DNA from: Cliona cf. orientalis
Lineage: Eukaryota > Porifera > Demospongiae > Clionaida > Clionaidae
Direction of reading: 5' to 3'
Length of the DNA: 64,000 bases
Assembly (NCBI GenBank): GCA_963930775.1
Contig: OZ005704.1
Location: forward strand, 5,642,001 to 5,706,000
The notes below the pieces were generated by a model. It saw only the letters and a program-made list of their open reading frames with translations, had not been told where the DNA came from and made no database searches. Positions 1 to 15,000 of this stretch are shown piece by piece. Numbering within the stretch: position 1 is the stretch's first letter; each line of letters opens with the position of its first letter. The translations under genes were made by a program, and so were the position numbers.

Positions 1-52
1 AGTTTTTCTGCTTCTTCTACAAGTGCACTTCACTGCCACCATTTTGTCTTGC

Positions 53-3000
53 ATGCATACACATGAGCAGGGCGTGAGGTCTGTTTCAACATGGAGAGGA
101 AAGCTCACTGCTCGAGTGTTTAGGAGAGACCTACAGCAGCACAGTAAGTCAATGTGGTGGTGAAGAAATGCTATATGATGGTGTGCTTTATTTAGAATAA
201 TGTTGACTCCACCTTCTTTGTGCACTTGAAAGTTAGCTTTGTGCATGTTGAGTCTGCTCTATGAAGATCTTGAACTCCCATTTGTATAGTATTTTGTCCA
301 CTGTGAATTCATGGGGAATTATGAAGAGCTCCAAAGACTTTCAAAGAAAATAACATCCTCCCAAACCTTTTCATTATGCATGGTGTGTATATATACTCGG
401 GAAGATTCAATGCTAGGGGTAGGCTTTGTACCTTGCAGTGTACAGATATTGATGTGTTCTGGGTCAATTGGGTCCAATGAATGTTATGTTCTTGTGTATG
501 TATAGACTTAGCCTTAGATATTACCAATATGTATATTATGCGGGTGGACGCATGTATCATAGGTGTAGATGCTTACGTACATGTTTATGCATCTGAGTGA
601 TCGCTGACATCATAAATTGGAACAGTACCCTTGGACATGGGATTGGTCGGGTTCTCTCTATATGGATCATTAAAAACTCTTAAATTGCAAACACTGTAGC
701 ACGGGCTGAGCATGATCCTTCGAGCGACAATCTCTCCTCCTCAGGGCCCTCTTATCTTGGAAAGGAAACGTGCTTAGAGCAAAAACACACTTCTGGCCAT
801 TGGCTAGAGCAGCAGCCTTTAGCCAGGGGAAGGGGACGGATAGATGCATGTACACATTTACTTATGACACACTAGGCAGTCTACTAAGAGGTACATGTAT
901 AATACGTATGTGATGAGTACTCCATAGTAAAGTATGCTTCCAAGTTTGGCACGTTGAGAGAGGCTGTTGTCCCTCTAAAGTTGGTGTTAATTGGTTTAAT
1001 GCTACTCTGTTGTGCTACATGTGGCTAGCTGTGAGACACAGCATACTGGGCTATGTAGCTGCGTACTGACTGTGAAGCGAAAAAAAAAATTCTGTCGAGT
1101 TTGCACTCATTCTCTCATCCATTTCTGGGGCTGTGCCTATAGTGTATAGTATACCCCACTCACTGTGCTGGCTTGCACTAGGCGTAGTAGCATAGAGTGG
1201 GCATATGGGAACCCGAGAGTGCTCGGGACGAGAGAATCTCCTTACTAAGCGTTGTGTACTGAGTTTAATTGCCAGAAAGTGGTGTGTTGCGTAGGCATGG
1301 GGTATTGACCGTGCACAAGTATGTACGTACGTAGCTCTATTGAGTGCAGCTGTCCAGGCCTAGCCTAGCCTTGCTGAATACTGCAGTGACTAGAGGAGGA
1401 GTTGACTTGCTAAGGAAGTATAGTACAGCTGTATGTGCACATACGTACATGTGCATGTATGTTTGTGAGTGATGGAAATAAAATTACAAAATGGACCTGC
1501 CCCAGATTGCTGGGTTAGCTCTGTGTACTATCTAGCTCTAGCACATGACCTTCCACTTGTCAGGGAACTAGCTGAGGTGGCTGTAGTTAGTAAATGCAGG
1601 TGCTTGGTGCTTACCATTTGTTGCAGTAGTATTCCGAATTAGCTGACTGTGTAACTAGTGGAGCAGGAAAAATTATTACAAATAGTGCAGGTGCATAGTT
1701 ACTAGTACTATGTATTTAATGTGTGAGTGACTTGGGGTATTATAAAGTTCCCTACTTATTACCAAGTTCTCCGACCAGGAGGATGAAATTCATTGGCTGT
1801 GGTATGTGCAGTCATGCAGAGAAACGGCAGTTCGATGATGCTGAACCTTCCCTTGTTCTACATACAATTTTAATGTTTCGCTACATACAATTACGGCCAA
1901 GTTCTTTAAACACTCTTAGTGCACGATTCTGCATACACAGCATAAATATTTCAATGGTTACTACTGTATCTTGAGTTTTCTCAAGAGTTTGTATGACTGG
2001 TTTTGTTGTCACCTTGGTGACGGACCACTCTACAATGTGTTGAGTTTTGTCTACAATGGGCACGAGTATGAACCTTGATCTCTAGTGCTACGTGTGTGTA
2101 GGGACATGTGATTGCTCCATACAATGGGTGATTGCTGTGAGCTATTCTGGGAATGGCAACGGGTACGGGGTGATGGTATCTCGGTATTGTAGTCTGCATT
2201 CCACTGTGGTGCCTCAATGCCTGCGCTGCAGATTACGCTTATTAAGCGGTGCTTAACTGCATATACGATCAAATCAAAGAGACCCATGTGTACATGTACA
2301 TAATGTGATTAAATCGATAGCAATATTATTTGGCCTTGTGATTCTGAGCATCATTTCTAAAACAGAATGTGTGATCTTTGGTTATCTTGCTTACTTGTAT
2401 GTATTCATTGTGTTTTCTCTTTTCCCCTCATTCTCTCTCTCTCTCCCTCTCCCCTTTTCTGCCTCCCTCTCCTCTTTGTCCCCCACCTCATGCAAACTGG
2501 CAGGATTATGTTCCACAGCTGGACTAATACATCAGAGACCAACCTTTACCCATTTGACTCGGAGCTTAGCATACCAGTAAGTCTACAACCTAGGGTAGGT
2601 ACCATGATCAAGCACTGTGTGAGAAAGCTAATTGAGCATGATATAATCTATACTGTCGGTATGACATCACAGTGCAGTTGGACAGGAAATAATTCCACGT
2701 CTCCCCTGTTGTGGATCTGGCTGGTTATTTCTCGATTGATTGCTTCAGGGTATTCCGTCATTGTGTGTGGGTATGTATATTAAGCAATCTATCCTGAAAA
2801 TTAGGGCTGTACCTCATTAATTAAAGTGATCGTCCGCTTGTCTGCTATTTTGGTTGTTCGTATTGGTTGACCACCCACAAAGCTAATGAGCACTAACTGA
2901 ATATGACATTATAAGAAACTTGACAATAATTGAGTAGTTTTGCACACTTGACTAAACAAGGAGAGATAGAGAGCCGGCCATATCAGGTTTTCATGCCCCT

Positions 3001-6000
3001 ATTCTTAATTAACGCAAATTTTTGGGGACTGTGATGAATAAAAGTGTGTTCATGGGTATGATCCAGACTCTTGGCAGTGCTTGAGTGTAGAGGTAATTAC
3101 CACCCTCTTTCCTGCTAATTCGAGCTAATATTTTTCTGAGTCTTTTGGCTGCCTGGGTGGCTGCTGATTTCATTACAACAGTGTCCTTGGAAACGAGGGA
3201 AATTCTTCTTTCTTAGGCAAAGCATTGGTCAATGAACCTCCTCCTTGCTTCCAATCGGACAGGATCACCTCACTAGCTATATATAGTGCTGTGTCTATTC
3301 TAGCTACTAGCCTCACACCTGAAGCATTTTGGCTCCCCCACGGACTAAGGAACAAGGATATAATAATATTATTATTGGTATCTGTTTGATAGTGTGCAAT
3401 AGAGCAGACCAACTGCATTAATGATATTCAAAGCAGCCTATGATCCACTGTGATGCTGCAGTACCGCAAGTGTGGTTGATTAGTGGCTGTCAGCCACTTG
3501 AGAGACCCTCCTGTCAAATGTCAGAGTTGAAACCCATACCTACTCTGTGAGGGCCTAGGGTTTATAAGGATGCATGATATAAGGATGCTACGCATGGGAG
3601 AAAAGGAGTTGTCAGCAGGCTTGCTAACAAGCATACAATTTTTGGAAGGCTGGCTAGGTATCACTATACCTGGTTGGTCTGCAAATGTAACACATACTTT
3701 AACCTATGCATACATGAGAAAGCAACTGTGCTGGTGGTCTTGCTTGCTTGCTGTACAACTGTTTCGTACATGCAGCACAGACCAGATTAGATGCTTAATA
3801 TGATAAGTGAGCAGAATAGAAAAAAAAGGGCTAACCAAGAATCCTCTGAGCACACTCTTACCAACTGAGCTACTGGATCCTGATGGTAGCAGAGTGTAGT
3901 TCAAGGCTCGAGCTCATAAGCAAAGCTTTCATGTATGTGAAAATACTTGTAGCTGCTAATAAAAGTGTGCGTATTAGTAGGTATTCATGTCCATCCATGT
4001 ACATGAGGTGCAATCTAGTTAGCCTAGTGGCCATCTCTTATGGTAGCAACTCATAGTAGTGCTCATCACAGGGAGCTCATATCCAGACTGGGAGGGAGAT
4101 TAGCCATATTCTGCACCATTGCTACACACATGTACATGTGTGTGTGCAGATATGGAGTGGTGAATGAGTTGATATCCAGATTGTGGGCTAGCTGGCTTAG
4201 CCTACTCTGGCTGGCTTCCTCCATATTCAGTTTGCCAAAGTAGCTAATCTCTTCAAGTTCTATCAGTGTCCATCCATCCCATGCTTATAGCTGCTTGTAG
4301 CATCCAGTATGGAAGCATGTCTGTACACTCTTGGTGGTATAGAGAGCATTGAGAGTATACATAGGAGCACATGTTACTGCAGAACTATGGCAAAAATTGT
4401 ATTACACTCTACATTTAGATTTGGGCTAGAGTAGTGTACAAGTGCAATGTCATGCTGCATGGCTGCCAAGGCCCAGCCCTAGGCAGGGTCCAACGAATGT
4501 TATTAGTACCGGTAACACCCTTACACTGGGTTTTAATGAATTGTTTATCTGAGACCAAACCTTTTGACCAGTTGTACATACATGTAGCTGTGTGGCTTTT
4601 GAAGAGTGGTCATCACAAGAGGATTGAATCCATGTCAGCTGCTACTAGGATACTGCATCTAATATTATTATGGAGATCGAGGAAACATGCAAGGAGAGAG
4701 AGAGAGAGAGAGAGGAGGTCTTTCTCGCTTGTTGCTGATTGCATATTGCTGTTGATGCTTGAGCTAGTACGGAGGGAGGAGTACCAGCGCTTAATTCCCT
4801 ACATTACACTGATTCCTTCCCAGTATCTCTCCACCTGTCATGGGAGAATAAATTCCCAAATTACTAGAATTTTCGTGCATTGAGTCATTGTTCAGATGAC
4901 GTGTATAATTATATATGTAAAAACAGTACAGCTGCAGACGGGTGGTCTAGCATTACTCTGCATATTGTGTTACTATTAATTTACTGTCCTCTACATTCCT
5001 TCACCTGCATGGGCTAGGAACACTACCTCAGGGTGTTTAGTAGCATTACCCATCCCACACTCTCTAGCAGTCGTGGCATGCGGTGACCGTACCTCGTGAC
5101 ACAAAAAAATGAGAGGAAAATTGACATGGGAGAAGCAGGGGAGGGAGGGAGGGAGGGAGGGAGGGAGGGAGGGAGCGGAGAGATCAGAATTACCGGGAAT
5201 CAAATCACAAACTACATATGTCACAGCATATTTGACATGCAAAACCAATCGATTTCTTATACTGCAATAATATATGCACATACATGCATACATGTAATAC
5301 AAAACCCCACATTCTGTTATAGGGATATTCAGGCCATTACCATTAAATTTTAATAGGGTCTTTTTTCTCCTTCAAATACCCAATTTGGGTGATTCTGTGC
5401 GAGCAGGTGTGTGCTGTGCGTCTATTGTATTTGGATATTCAGTGTTGCATTTTATTGCTCTAGTTTAGAAGGAATTTGTTGATAATTATAGTATTCTCTT
5501 TGATTCTGGGGATGATTACGTCCATGCCTACATATATTATCATAAGCACATGTACATGTAGGTTAGCTTTTCCTCATGATATGCACGTAGCTGTAATGGT
5601 CCAAATATCCATCTCTACCACTCGTGATTGTGTAATAATTATTGATGTGAAGATAGTAGTGTCCATTATTATTCACATACAGCTAGCTTCGCATGAACAA
5701 AAAAATCACACACCAATTACATACGTAGTATCAAGAGTATATTATACTCTTGATAATGTGTATGTACTTGATCATTTGATGGATATGCTGGGACATGCCA
5801 TATGCCAGTGGAGCCTGTGAGCTTGTTGGTAGAGACGGTAGGTAGATGCCTTCTCTAACTGGAGCTTCATGTGCCCTGTATTTCTCATGACATAACTGGG
5901 AGTGAACTTCCTCTCCAGACATAGCACGATAATTAGATACGGCTGACTCAAGGAGGCGGGCATTCCTCACCCTATAGATCACCATGCAACCGAATAATAC

Positions 6001-9000
6001 ATCATAGGGTACACAGTTGTAGATCACTTCATTGAATGAAGGTAGGTATATACATGTAATGCATATGTAGCATACGTATATATTCCATAGCTAATGCATT
6101 TGGGATACTCATAGTGTAATGTCGATCAATGTTGGGGTCTGTGGGAAGAATTCTCAGCAAATATCCAGCTACAATAAGTAGGCATGTTGGCATAAGTTGC
6201 CCGTACACTTTCATCCCACGTCCCTGTGCTCATTCACCACACTGTACTGTCATACGTACGTAGCAAGCAGCCTCTGTGACCATAGATGGCGATTAGCTCT
6301 GGTTCAGTAATTGCTAATCGAGATATCAGACATCCTGGTCGTGTGTAGTAGACATTGTTGTTAAGTTTGAATTATTGTCAATCTTGTACCTAATGTACAA
6401 GTGGAATGTTGATAAGGAGCGAGTCCTCTTGTGCAATCATAAAAGGAGAGGATGTGTCATTCCTAATTGAATTTCGTTATACGTAGTATGGGGTGTCAGG
6501 TGCTAAGGTGGAGGGCTGCCTGGGACAGTACACTGTTTTCACTAGTTTCGATACTTTACGTGAGCCAGTAAATGATCATTACTCAATCATAGGTAGATTG
6601 GATTGGTACAAGTAGTTGATTGATGAAGGTATTTTGGGTGAGGTGAGATTATTCTCTTGAACTCTGGAGAACTCGCATCATCAGCAAAGTGTTAACATCA
6701 CAAGAGTACCACCCTGCATGCGTACTCCCACCATACTCTCTCTCTTTTCCCACCCCCCTCCCCCCCACCATCAAGCCTTTGCATAAACCATAAATGAAGC
6801 ACTGGAATAGCCTCGTCCCTCAACGTTGAATAGATCAGTGATCCTGGGGAGGAGGCCTAGAACTGTCACAGGTTCGTGCCCTTTGGTGGTGGATCATTAG
6901 CTTCTTAGCTTCTAATAGTTTCATCGGCTTACACAGTGCACCCCCAATTTCAAGCCCACAAACTGCCAAATTGGTTTATTCTGTGATACTCCTGTTACCA
7001 ATTAGTGCTGTGATGAAATCTGATGCCTCTAGTTTGTCTCCCCGGGGCCCCGTCAGTGTTTGGCGAATGGAGTTCGCCAGCTGCCACTGTGTACGTGTTT
7101 TGTTGGATCCCATACCTCTTCTCCATGGTTTTAAGTTACCATTGCTCGACCTTGGCTACTTGATACACGTGTTCACTGTGTACAGTGTATATACGAAGCT
7201 CACTATGCATTTGCAACTTGAGCATTTTAATCCAGCTATGCAAGTGCTTAAATTAGTTACGGTGATTCTGTTGTGTAAATGGTCGGCACACTAACAGGCA
7301 TATTCATGGTGAATGGAGAAAGAAACTAAAATTAATACATGGCTTATCCCATTCGTAGAGTTGTGCATTTGAAGTGGAATTATTGTGTCTTTGACAGCAT
7401 GTGCTGGGCCATTAGAGGTCACCACAGTTCAAGGGTGGACAATGTACACCCAGTCCATATTAGTGCAGGTCTACTGCATTTTGTGTCCTAACACACCTAT
7501 GGTATGCTTTGTTGTCATATACTGTATGTACGTAGTTCAGATACATGTACATGTACTTGTGCATGTGTATGTGGATGTCACGGAATCTAGTGAACACCTT
7601 TGTACCCCTCAAGAACTCTACGTGTATACAGTGTAAATCTGAAGCGTGACCACTTTCTATACAAATGCAGAAAATCAATGACAACTCTTATTAATACTTT
7701 TCACTTTTCTGGCATTGAGTATTTGAAACTGGTGGGTGTTAATGAGCTAATGTTACTGGGCTCTATTGTCCAGCTATGTGAACTGATGTGAATTGCATGT
7801 CTATAACTCCTGGATCCAATGCCTGGATACGACACACTGCTTTTGTGGGTTTCCAATTTCTCCACCTGTTTTACCTTATATGGTCATGCATTGTAGCCAC
7901 TGTTCATACGCTCGCAGCATCAGTGGGAATGGTACTGATGCTCCTACAATTGGTGATGTTTGGCTGATTAGTGTGAACTTGCGAATTGAAGATGATATGG
8001 TACTGCATGTACTTTGTAGGGGAAGATATTTTTATTGGAAATTCATTTTTGTGCTAAAGTTGCAATACATCAATACCTTATCACTTTTGCTCTCTCCCCC
8101 TCCCCCCTCCCTCCAGTCTTCCATCATCCTCCAGCTTCGCCACTCACTCCTCTTATAACAGAAGACACTGGAGACCTTTACATACTTCCTCTCTCTTAAG
8201 TATGTTGTGCAAACTTTTAATGTTGCTGGCATGCTGTAAATACTATTAATTTTCACTTTAACGTCATTCCCAGGCCAATTCCCAACCGTGCAACAGTGAA
8301 TAATTGGAAGGGCCTGGGAATGAGGCTAATTCATATTGATGCAACATAATAATTATTATTGCCATTATTACTCTTTGCCTATCTGATCTTCCCCCTATCA
8401 GGTCAGGAGTTCACAGTTATCTCCACTCCACCATTTGCGGAGTCTGTGACTGAAGGTGATGTCAAGTGGGAGAAGGGTGAGTACTACTACTGCGCTAGTT
8501 TTACTTTGTTAGAGATTTTATTTATAGAGATACTTTTTATTCAGCTACATAGCCTCGTTACCATTACGTGCATTGGCCTGGTGCAAGGCATAATTATTAT
8601 GTAGAAGACTGAATGTAGAGCAGTGGGATTTTTGTAAGTGGGGGAAGACCCTGACTAATTAATTGTGGATGTGATAGAATTCGTCAGTGTAATTATCATG
8701 CCTATTGATGCATTAAATTTTTTTATCACCGAACTACCGTAATACGTGTATGAAAACATGCCTTCGTAGTTGCCCCTTCCAGGTAGTAGTTTGTAGTCCA
8801 TGGCTCAGGGAATGACAAACTAAATCATCATCAAAGGCTGTGGCTTAATTGCCCACTGATTTGGCCCACGGCTGTTGAAAGCATGTTTGGTCCATTTATC
8901 GACATGTGGCTGAGAGCAGTTATTCATATCAGTCTCAGGTTTGTCAATCCATGCCATCTGCCATTATTGGATAGTTGATTCAGCTGTGTTGATATGCACC

Positions 9001-12000
9001 TCTCTCTCTCTCTCTCTTGGACTAACAAATAACTGGAAGCTAACTTCAATCTTTCAGATTGCACTTGTACCAGTCGAGGCAAGGGCTATGAAGATGGTGG
9101 TGTATCACCAATCGTGTATGGGGCCTCCGGGCCTGTCAATAGGAAAAGGCTCTTCAGTTGTGTCACAGTGTCATTATTGCATAACTTGCCGATAAGGCCA
9201 CACATGTAACTTGTAGAAAATCATGTTATAACTTAAGATTAAAATTGAGAGATAAAATCCATTTTACTGAGCAGTTATCTGTGTACATGTATCTGTCACT
9301 ATAGCACATACTTCCCCTCCCACAAAACTTCTTCTGTAAATCCACAGCTTAGTGGTGCCACAGTGCAGCGGGTGATGCAAGGGAGTATTCAATACAGTGC
9401 ATGTACGAGGCATTTGAGCGATGAGATTAGTGTACCTTGGGACCATTGGTTTTGCATTTGACAGCTGGCCATGTAAGAGAAAGGCATGCAGGGATCCATT
9501 ATGAGCTGAATCTCAATTATGCTAGAAATTTACATTTTCTTTGTGAATCGTGGCAGGGCAGTGCTATTTTTAGTGCCGTGCACAATAATGTATGGATATA
9601 AAAATAATGTACATGTACGTAGGTATTGCTAACTTCAGTGTTGAAATCATAGTTCCATGGCATCATTGATCATGATTCGAGTATGATATGCATGTAACAT
9701 GTATACAGCTCTAAGCTGGCATGTGTTGGCTAGCACAGCCAAATAATATTATGGCTTGCTTTGGATATACTCTTTGTCTTCAAAATTAAGATGCAGCTCA
9801 GGTTTCTATTTTTCTGTTGTTTTTTTTTTTCGTTTGTGTTTATGTCTTGGCACTAGTAGTGCATCAGTTGGGACCACAACCTGGTTCAAAACAACTGACC
9901 ACTTCAGTGGAAAAGATTATATTTACCTACTGCAGGCAGCTTTCATGTATGCACTCCTATTTTAGTATATTATACATCACGAATACCTGGTAAATTTTAG
10001 CTGACTTTGAATCCAAAAACTGAATTTTACTGAAATTGGGAGTAATGATGATCTAATTGATACTGGCAGGAATTCATTTGTATCCATAGAACCCAATTGC
10101 TGTATAAAGAGGAATTCTCTCTTCTTGAATGAGATTGAATTTTCAGGGTTGAAAGTTTGTAAAGGGCCACCTTGATTGTCTTAACCTGCCAGATGATTGG
10201 TAGATTGCGTATTAACTTATATTTAAGTGTTTATTGAGTGTCTGGGTGTCAGGTTTTATAGACGTTATAATTTTTCCATTACTCCATAGGCTTTGTTTTC
10301 TTGCCTACCAAGGTGCAAAGGTCATATGAGTGGTACATACTAGTGTTACGTATTTACGGGAATTAAATTTGGTGGTAGGGTCCCAAAGTTGAAACTGCTG
10401 TTGATTTAAATTTGGTGGTTTGGTATGGGATCACCATAGATATTTTGGTACTCAGCTACAGGCAGACCACCAAACCATCAAGTTTAATTTCCCACCAAAA
10501 TTAAATTTGGTAATCTTACTAATAGAAAGTACCCAATCATTTGTAGTAATTACGTAAGCATAAATTTTATTTTGTAGTCTTACTAATAGAAACATTTGTA
10601 GTAATTATGTAAGCAAATAGGGAGTGGGTTGGATAGGAGAAATACGGATTTATTGATACATTAGGCATTTTCGATATTGAGTCTACCAGAGCCCCATCCT
10701 TGGGATAGTCACCTTCCTACATGTATGTGTATGATGTAATACCATCTCCTGCATATCCTCATAAGGTCAAACAGCTACTCACAGGAGGAGGTGACTCCTG
10801 GAGGAAAACTGGTAGTGTGCACATGTCCACCTTACCTTGCATGGGGTGAGCCGTTCTAGGATACGTAGATTCAGTCTACTTCCATATTTAACTGAAATTG
10901 GGAAGTGAGATCATGTGATCTGGATACTGTAGCATTGATGTGGTGGGGGAGGTTGAGGGTACACTGCCTTAGCAACTACATGTAAAGCTTCTTTGAAGGT
11001 GTAGTTGTCAGCTGGTCTGTGGCTCTCAAATTTTCATCAGTTTCCTAGAATCAGCTGTGAGTAGATGGCATAGGGCATCGTTGACTTTGCTACGGTTCAT
11101 CTCCATATATAGCAAAAGGCATTAATATGGCTATTTATAGCCATGCCTAGCCTGCATCGCTAAGCACTGGATGATATAAAGTGGGCGTGTGGATTATGTA
11201 ATTCGTATATTTAATTACAGGAGCATGTTTTATAATATACATTGCAGTGTTTTCCCCAAGCAAAATTCAAGGCATGATATATAGGAGGGCATGGTATGGG
11301 TGGAGCTTATAGCCACATCAAAGCTTTTGGGTTATCCCATTCCCACATTGAAGGGAACTCCATACTGAAGGCTTGTTGGGCCGACATGCCTTAGGTACAT
11401 GTATGCTAGGGAGAACACTGTACGTAATATTATATTATTGTTACCTTCAAGTTTACACTTTCTTATAGTGTACATTGCAAGTATATACTTTGCCACATGA
11501 TATGCATGTGCTCTGCCGTATGTACATGTACCTACGTACGATGATATGCAGTGCGAGAAATGCCCGCTCTTCCTGACACATAGCTAGGTATTATGGTAAC
11601 GCTGGAATCCATTCACCGAATCACCATCATTAATTCAATAAGCGGCAACTTTGATCAACAGGAAGTGCTTGCTCTTTATCATACATTTTACTTAAGCGAT
11701 ACCGTATCTGTTTATCACTATAATATTATTATTATATTATTTGTTGGCTGTGTGGTAGACGGCTAGTCTGGTGAACTGGAATTACTAAACAAAACCAAGT
11801 GAACAATTGCCATAATGTCTCGGGCGAGCGCCCACTCCCGGATGCAATGTACAAAACTTTTGAGGGGATCAATGCATCAGCTTCCATACGTAAGGGCCCA
11901 CCTGGATCAAAATTGAGAGTTGATTTTAAATAACACTACACTAGGTACATACATGTATCATTATTATATCCACATACATACATCAGCCTCCTCCTCTCTA

Positions 12001-15000
12001 CTTGTACTTGCATGCATGATCGCAGGAAGGTGTTGCATGTGGTGGCTGTAGTGGTTGGTAGTATTCCCATTTGACGGCTCAATTTCACAGCATTGGTTTG
12101 CCATGATGCCTCCCCACACTCCCTCTGTCTCCCTATTGGCGTTTGTGTGTACTGGCATAGAGCACTGTGGTTGACGCTGTTTATCCACTCCTTTGCATGG
12201 AGAGCTAACTTATTACTGCCACTAACTTGTCCAATCAGTTTACTGTAGCTAAGTTCTTACCATACTTGCATTAAAGGTACGCATAATATTATGTACGTAT
12301 AATAATATTGTATTGTGATAGTACATGTATCATTGCAGTGGAACCTACATGTAGCTCCAACAAAGGACACCCCCTATGAAGGCAATAAACTAATATTATT
12401 TTTAAGGATAGTTTTCTTGTCCAAACTACACGTGTAACGTCAAATTGCTGAAGAGAGGAAACCCTCCTATTAAGGGAAAAAAATGTGCTTGTCCCAAGAT
12501 TTCACTATATTTAGACTAACGTACATGTATGCACTATAACATGGGATGGATAAGTTGAAGAGCTGTGTTGGTAGCCACTGTAGTGTACGTAGCAGTGTGG
12601 TGTCTGTGTGTGGACATCAGAATGATGCACATGCAATGTATGTACATGTACATGTAGTACATGTACCTCTCACATGTACATGTATGAAGGGTTTAACTCA
12701 TCTTTGCTGCATCATGTTATGTCTATGGTTTGCCGATGTGTTCTCTGTTATCCCATCACTCGGGCCTTAATCTCACTCAGACTCACTGGCATGAACCTGG
12801 CTGTTGATGCTACAACTTCCTTACAAAAGTGTTTATTTTTTTTCTGGGCACACTACTCTCTCATCTGCATGCTCTCATACTAGTGTACTCAATGGACTCC
12901 ATGAAGTCGGGTGCTTATCTTAATGCATGTATGCTTGTACCCACAGTACTAGGCTAAAATGGACCGTTTTTTTAATGTAGCGCTGTGAATATTCAAACTA
13001 AATTAATGACCGGTTTATTATCCTCCTCCATCAAGCATACTCTTTGTATGTTTAAAAAAGTCATGCTGTTCTTGTTTCCATTGTGTGATGTGATTATCGT
13101 GATGACCATTGTCCACAGCCGTGGGGGATTTTGTTAACGAAGATGAAGTTCTGGCCGAGATTGAAACAGATAAAGTGAGTTATTGTAGTATACAATACAT
13201 TACGCAAGAACATTTGTATTTCTGACTGTTATGATGTAATGTTACAGTATACTGTATTTGTAGGTACATGTGTGTACATGTACATGTACATGTGCATGTG
13301 TGCTGTTGACCATGGTCGATCATCCTGTTGTGATCGTGACCCAATTAGATAATGATTATTAAGTAATAATTATTTGCATGTGACTTTCCCTCATTATGAG
13401 CATGTCCTTCTTTAGATAATTGCATAATGCAATAATTATTATATATGTACACACTGAACATCAATATGATAATATTATTGTGATGGTGGCATATCCATAT
13501 AGCTTATCATGATGAGTACTCTCGAACACACAGATCAACATTAGAAGCAATTATGCTTCCCCCTCCCCATCCCCCCCATCACACATTGAAGTATCCTTTC
13601 ATGATACACGAACTAGTAAATTTAACACTAGCCTGGTACTTACCCAGGGTTCTTCCCAGCACACTCTTAAGGGATATTGGCCCAACATCAACATAACCTT
13701 CAGTATAGATTTTCTTTGATGTGGGAATGGGGCGGGGCCAAAAGATTTGATGTGGTTGCAAGCTCCACCCCAAGAAGCCCAACCCTTCCAATACAACAAT
13801 GATAATAATAATAATATGCTTAGCTCCCCCCTCCAAGTTGCCATGGCACAGACTGTGGCATCCCATATGGCCATGGGGTGGTTGGTATGTGTGAGGCTAA
13901 AAAGCCACAACATGTGACAGAATCCATACAGCAAGTCACGCTGGAGTTCAAACATTATTTAATTATGAGCAACCCTAGGATTATCAGTTGCTGTATAGTA
14001 CATGTACCTCTTGGTGTCATTTGCTGCTATTATAGGAAAGGAGCCTTTCAAGATTTGGCGTGAATGGCTTTTCACTTTTGTAACTATTTTCCCCAAATCC
14101 TGTGGTGGTATATTGAGCAAAAATCCCCCCGTCTTTGCATATCCAGAAGGCTCCTATAATAGTGCATCCACGACTGCATTATGCATATAAATTTAATGCA
14201 TCTACGTGTTTGGTTAAAATCGGGAGCCTTGTGATCATCTCCATGCTATTTTTAGCTCTTCAGTGCTCTCATTTAGAGATCATGCCGCTCTCAGACAGCA
14301 AAAATTTGCCATTATTGTCTAGCATGTACCGGATATTATGCTGAATCCGTCCATGTTAGTATATTTTGGTATGCCCAACAGCTCTTTACATTGTATGCTC
14401 ATTTCCATGCTATTTTTAGTTCTTCAGTGCATCGTGCTCTCATTTTTGGAAAACCACTCCACTCCTGATCCTGACTGTGAGGCTCTATAGGTCTCACTGA
14501 ACCCGATTTCTTCCCCAATTAGTACTGCATGTTTGTTCAATATTCCATCATAATGCATCCTCTATTGTGGCTGTGGAGTGTGCAGTGTTGCTTCCACCGT
14601 TCCCTCACCGAGAGAACAACTTGAACCAACGCCAACTCAATGATACCTTACCCCGCCATCGTATTTATACTAGGTGCATAGAGTTGTGTCTTCAAGCAGC
14701 TAAAAAAGTTTATTTAGTGAAGGTTATTCAGTGTACGTTGTGTGTATACGATATTTATGTGCATGTAGGAGTATTTGGTACGTGCTGTGACCATATATGG
14801 TAAACGTTTTCTATATGAACGGGAGCAACCCTGAATGATTAGAGTTTATGACAGTCTGCCGTATGTAAACCTTGCAGTGTAGTGTGATAGTGTTACACTG
14901 AAAGTTGCCCCTGCTATTGCTTCTGCACTACACAGTAAAAAGGATACCCCCTTGATGTCGTTTTCTATGTTTTATTTTAGATGTTTTGGTTTCAGTGTGG

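Larger units (their letters stand above)
2577..8401. other. Large DLST intron region, possibly hiding one short exon
   Basis: The span is 5.8 kb without a supported gene. It holds an (AG)n run near 4694-4714, a (GGGA)n microsatellite at 5137-5174, a tRNA-like A-box on the minus strand near 3837-3888, and a short inverted repeat at 8264-8323. A pyrimidine tract leads to the acceptor at 8400-8401. The phase mismatch between the leader exon ending at 2576 and the lipoyl exon suggests an undetected small exon here. Confidence 0.5.
8477..13118. other. DLST intron between the two lipoyl exons
   Basis: No gene is supported. Contents: a (CT)n run near 9000-9020; a hairpin-like A/T-rich element at about 10354-10513; a roughly 64-bp direct repeat at 10514-10617; one copy of a dispersed repeat (11255-11410) whose inverted relative is at 13630-13810; a GTACATGTAC cluster at 12640-12690. 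A segment near 12335-12480 (start CAGTGGAACCT, with ACACCCCCTATGAAGG) resembles the ends of a degraded DNA transposon. Confidence 0.5.

Noticed and set aside
4434-4883. 149-codon plus-strand open frame in a DLST intron
   Set aside because: It crosses an (AG)n repeat giving RERERERR, has no recognisable domain and lies between DLST exons; chance frame.
7793-8158. 121-codon open frame upstream of the lipoyl exon
   Set aside because: Low-complexity Pro/Ser end from a pyrimidine tract, no family resemblance, no splice support.
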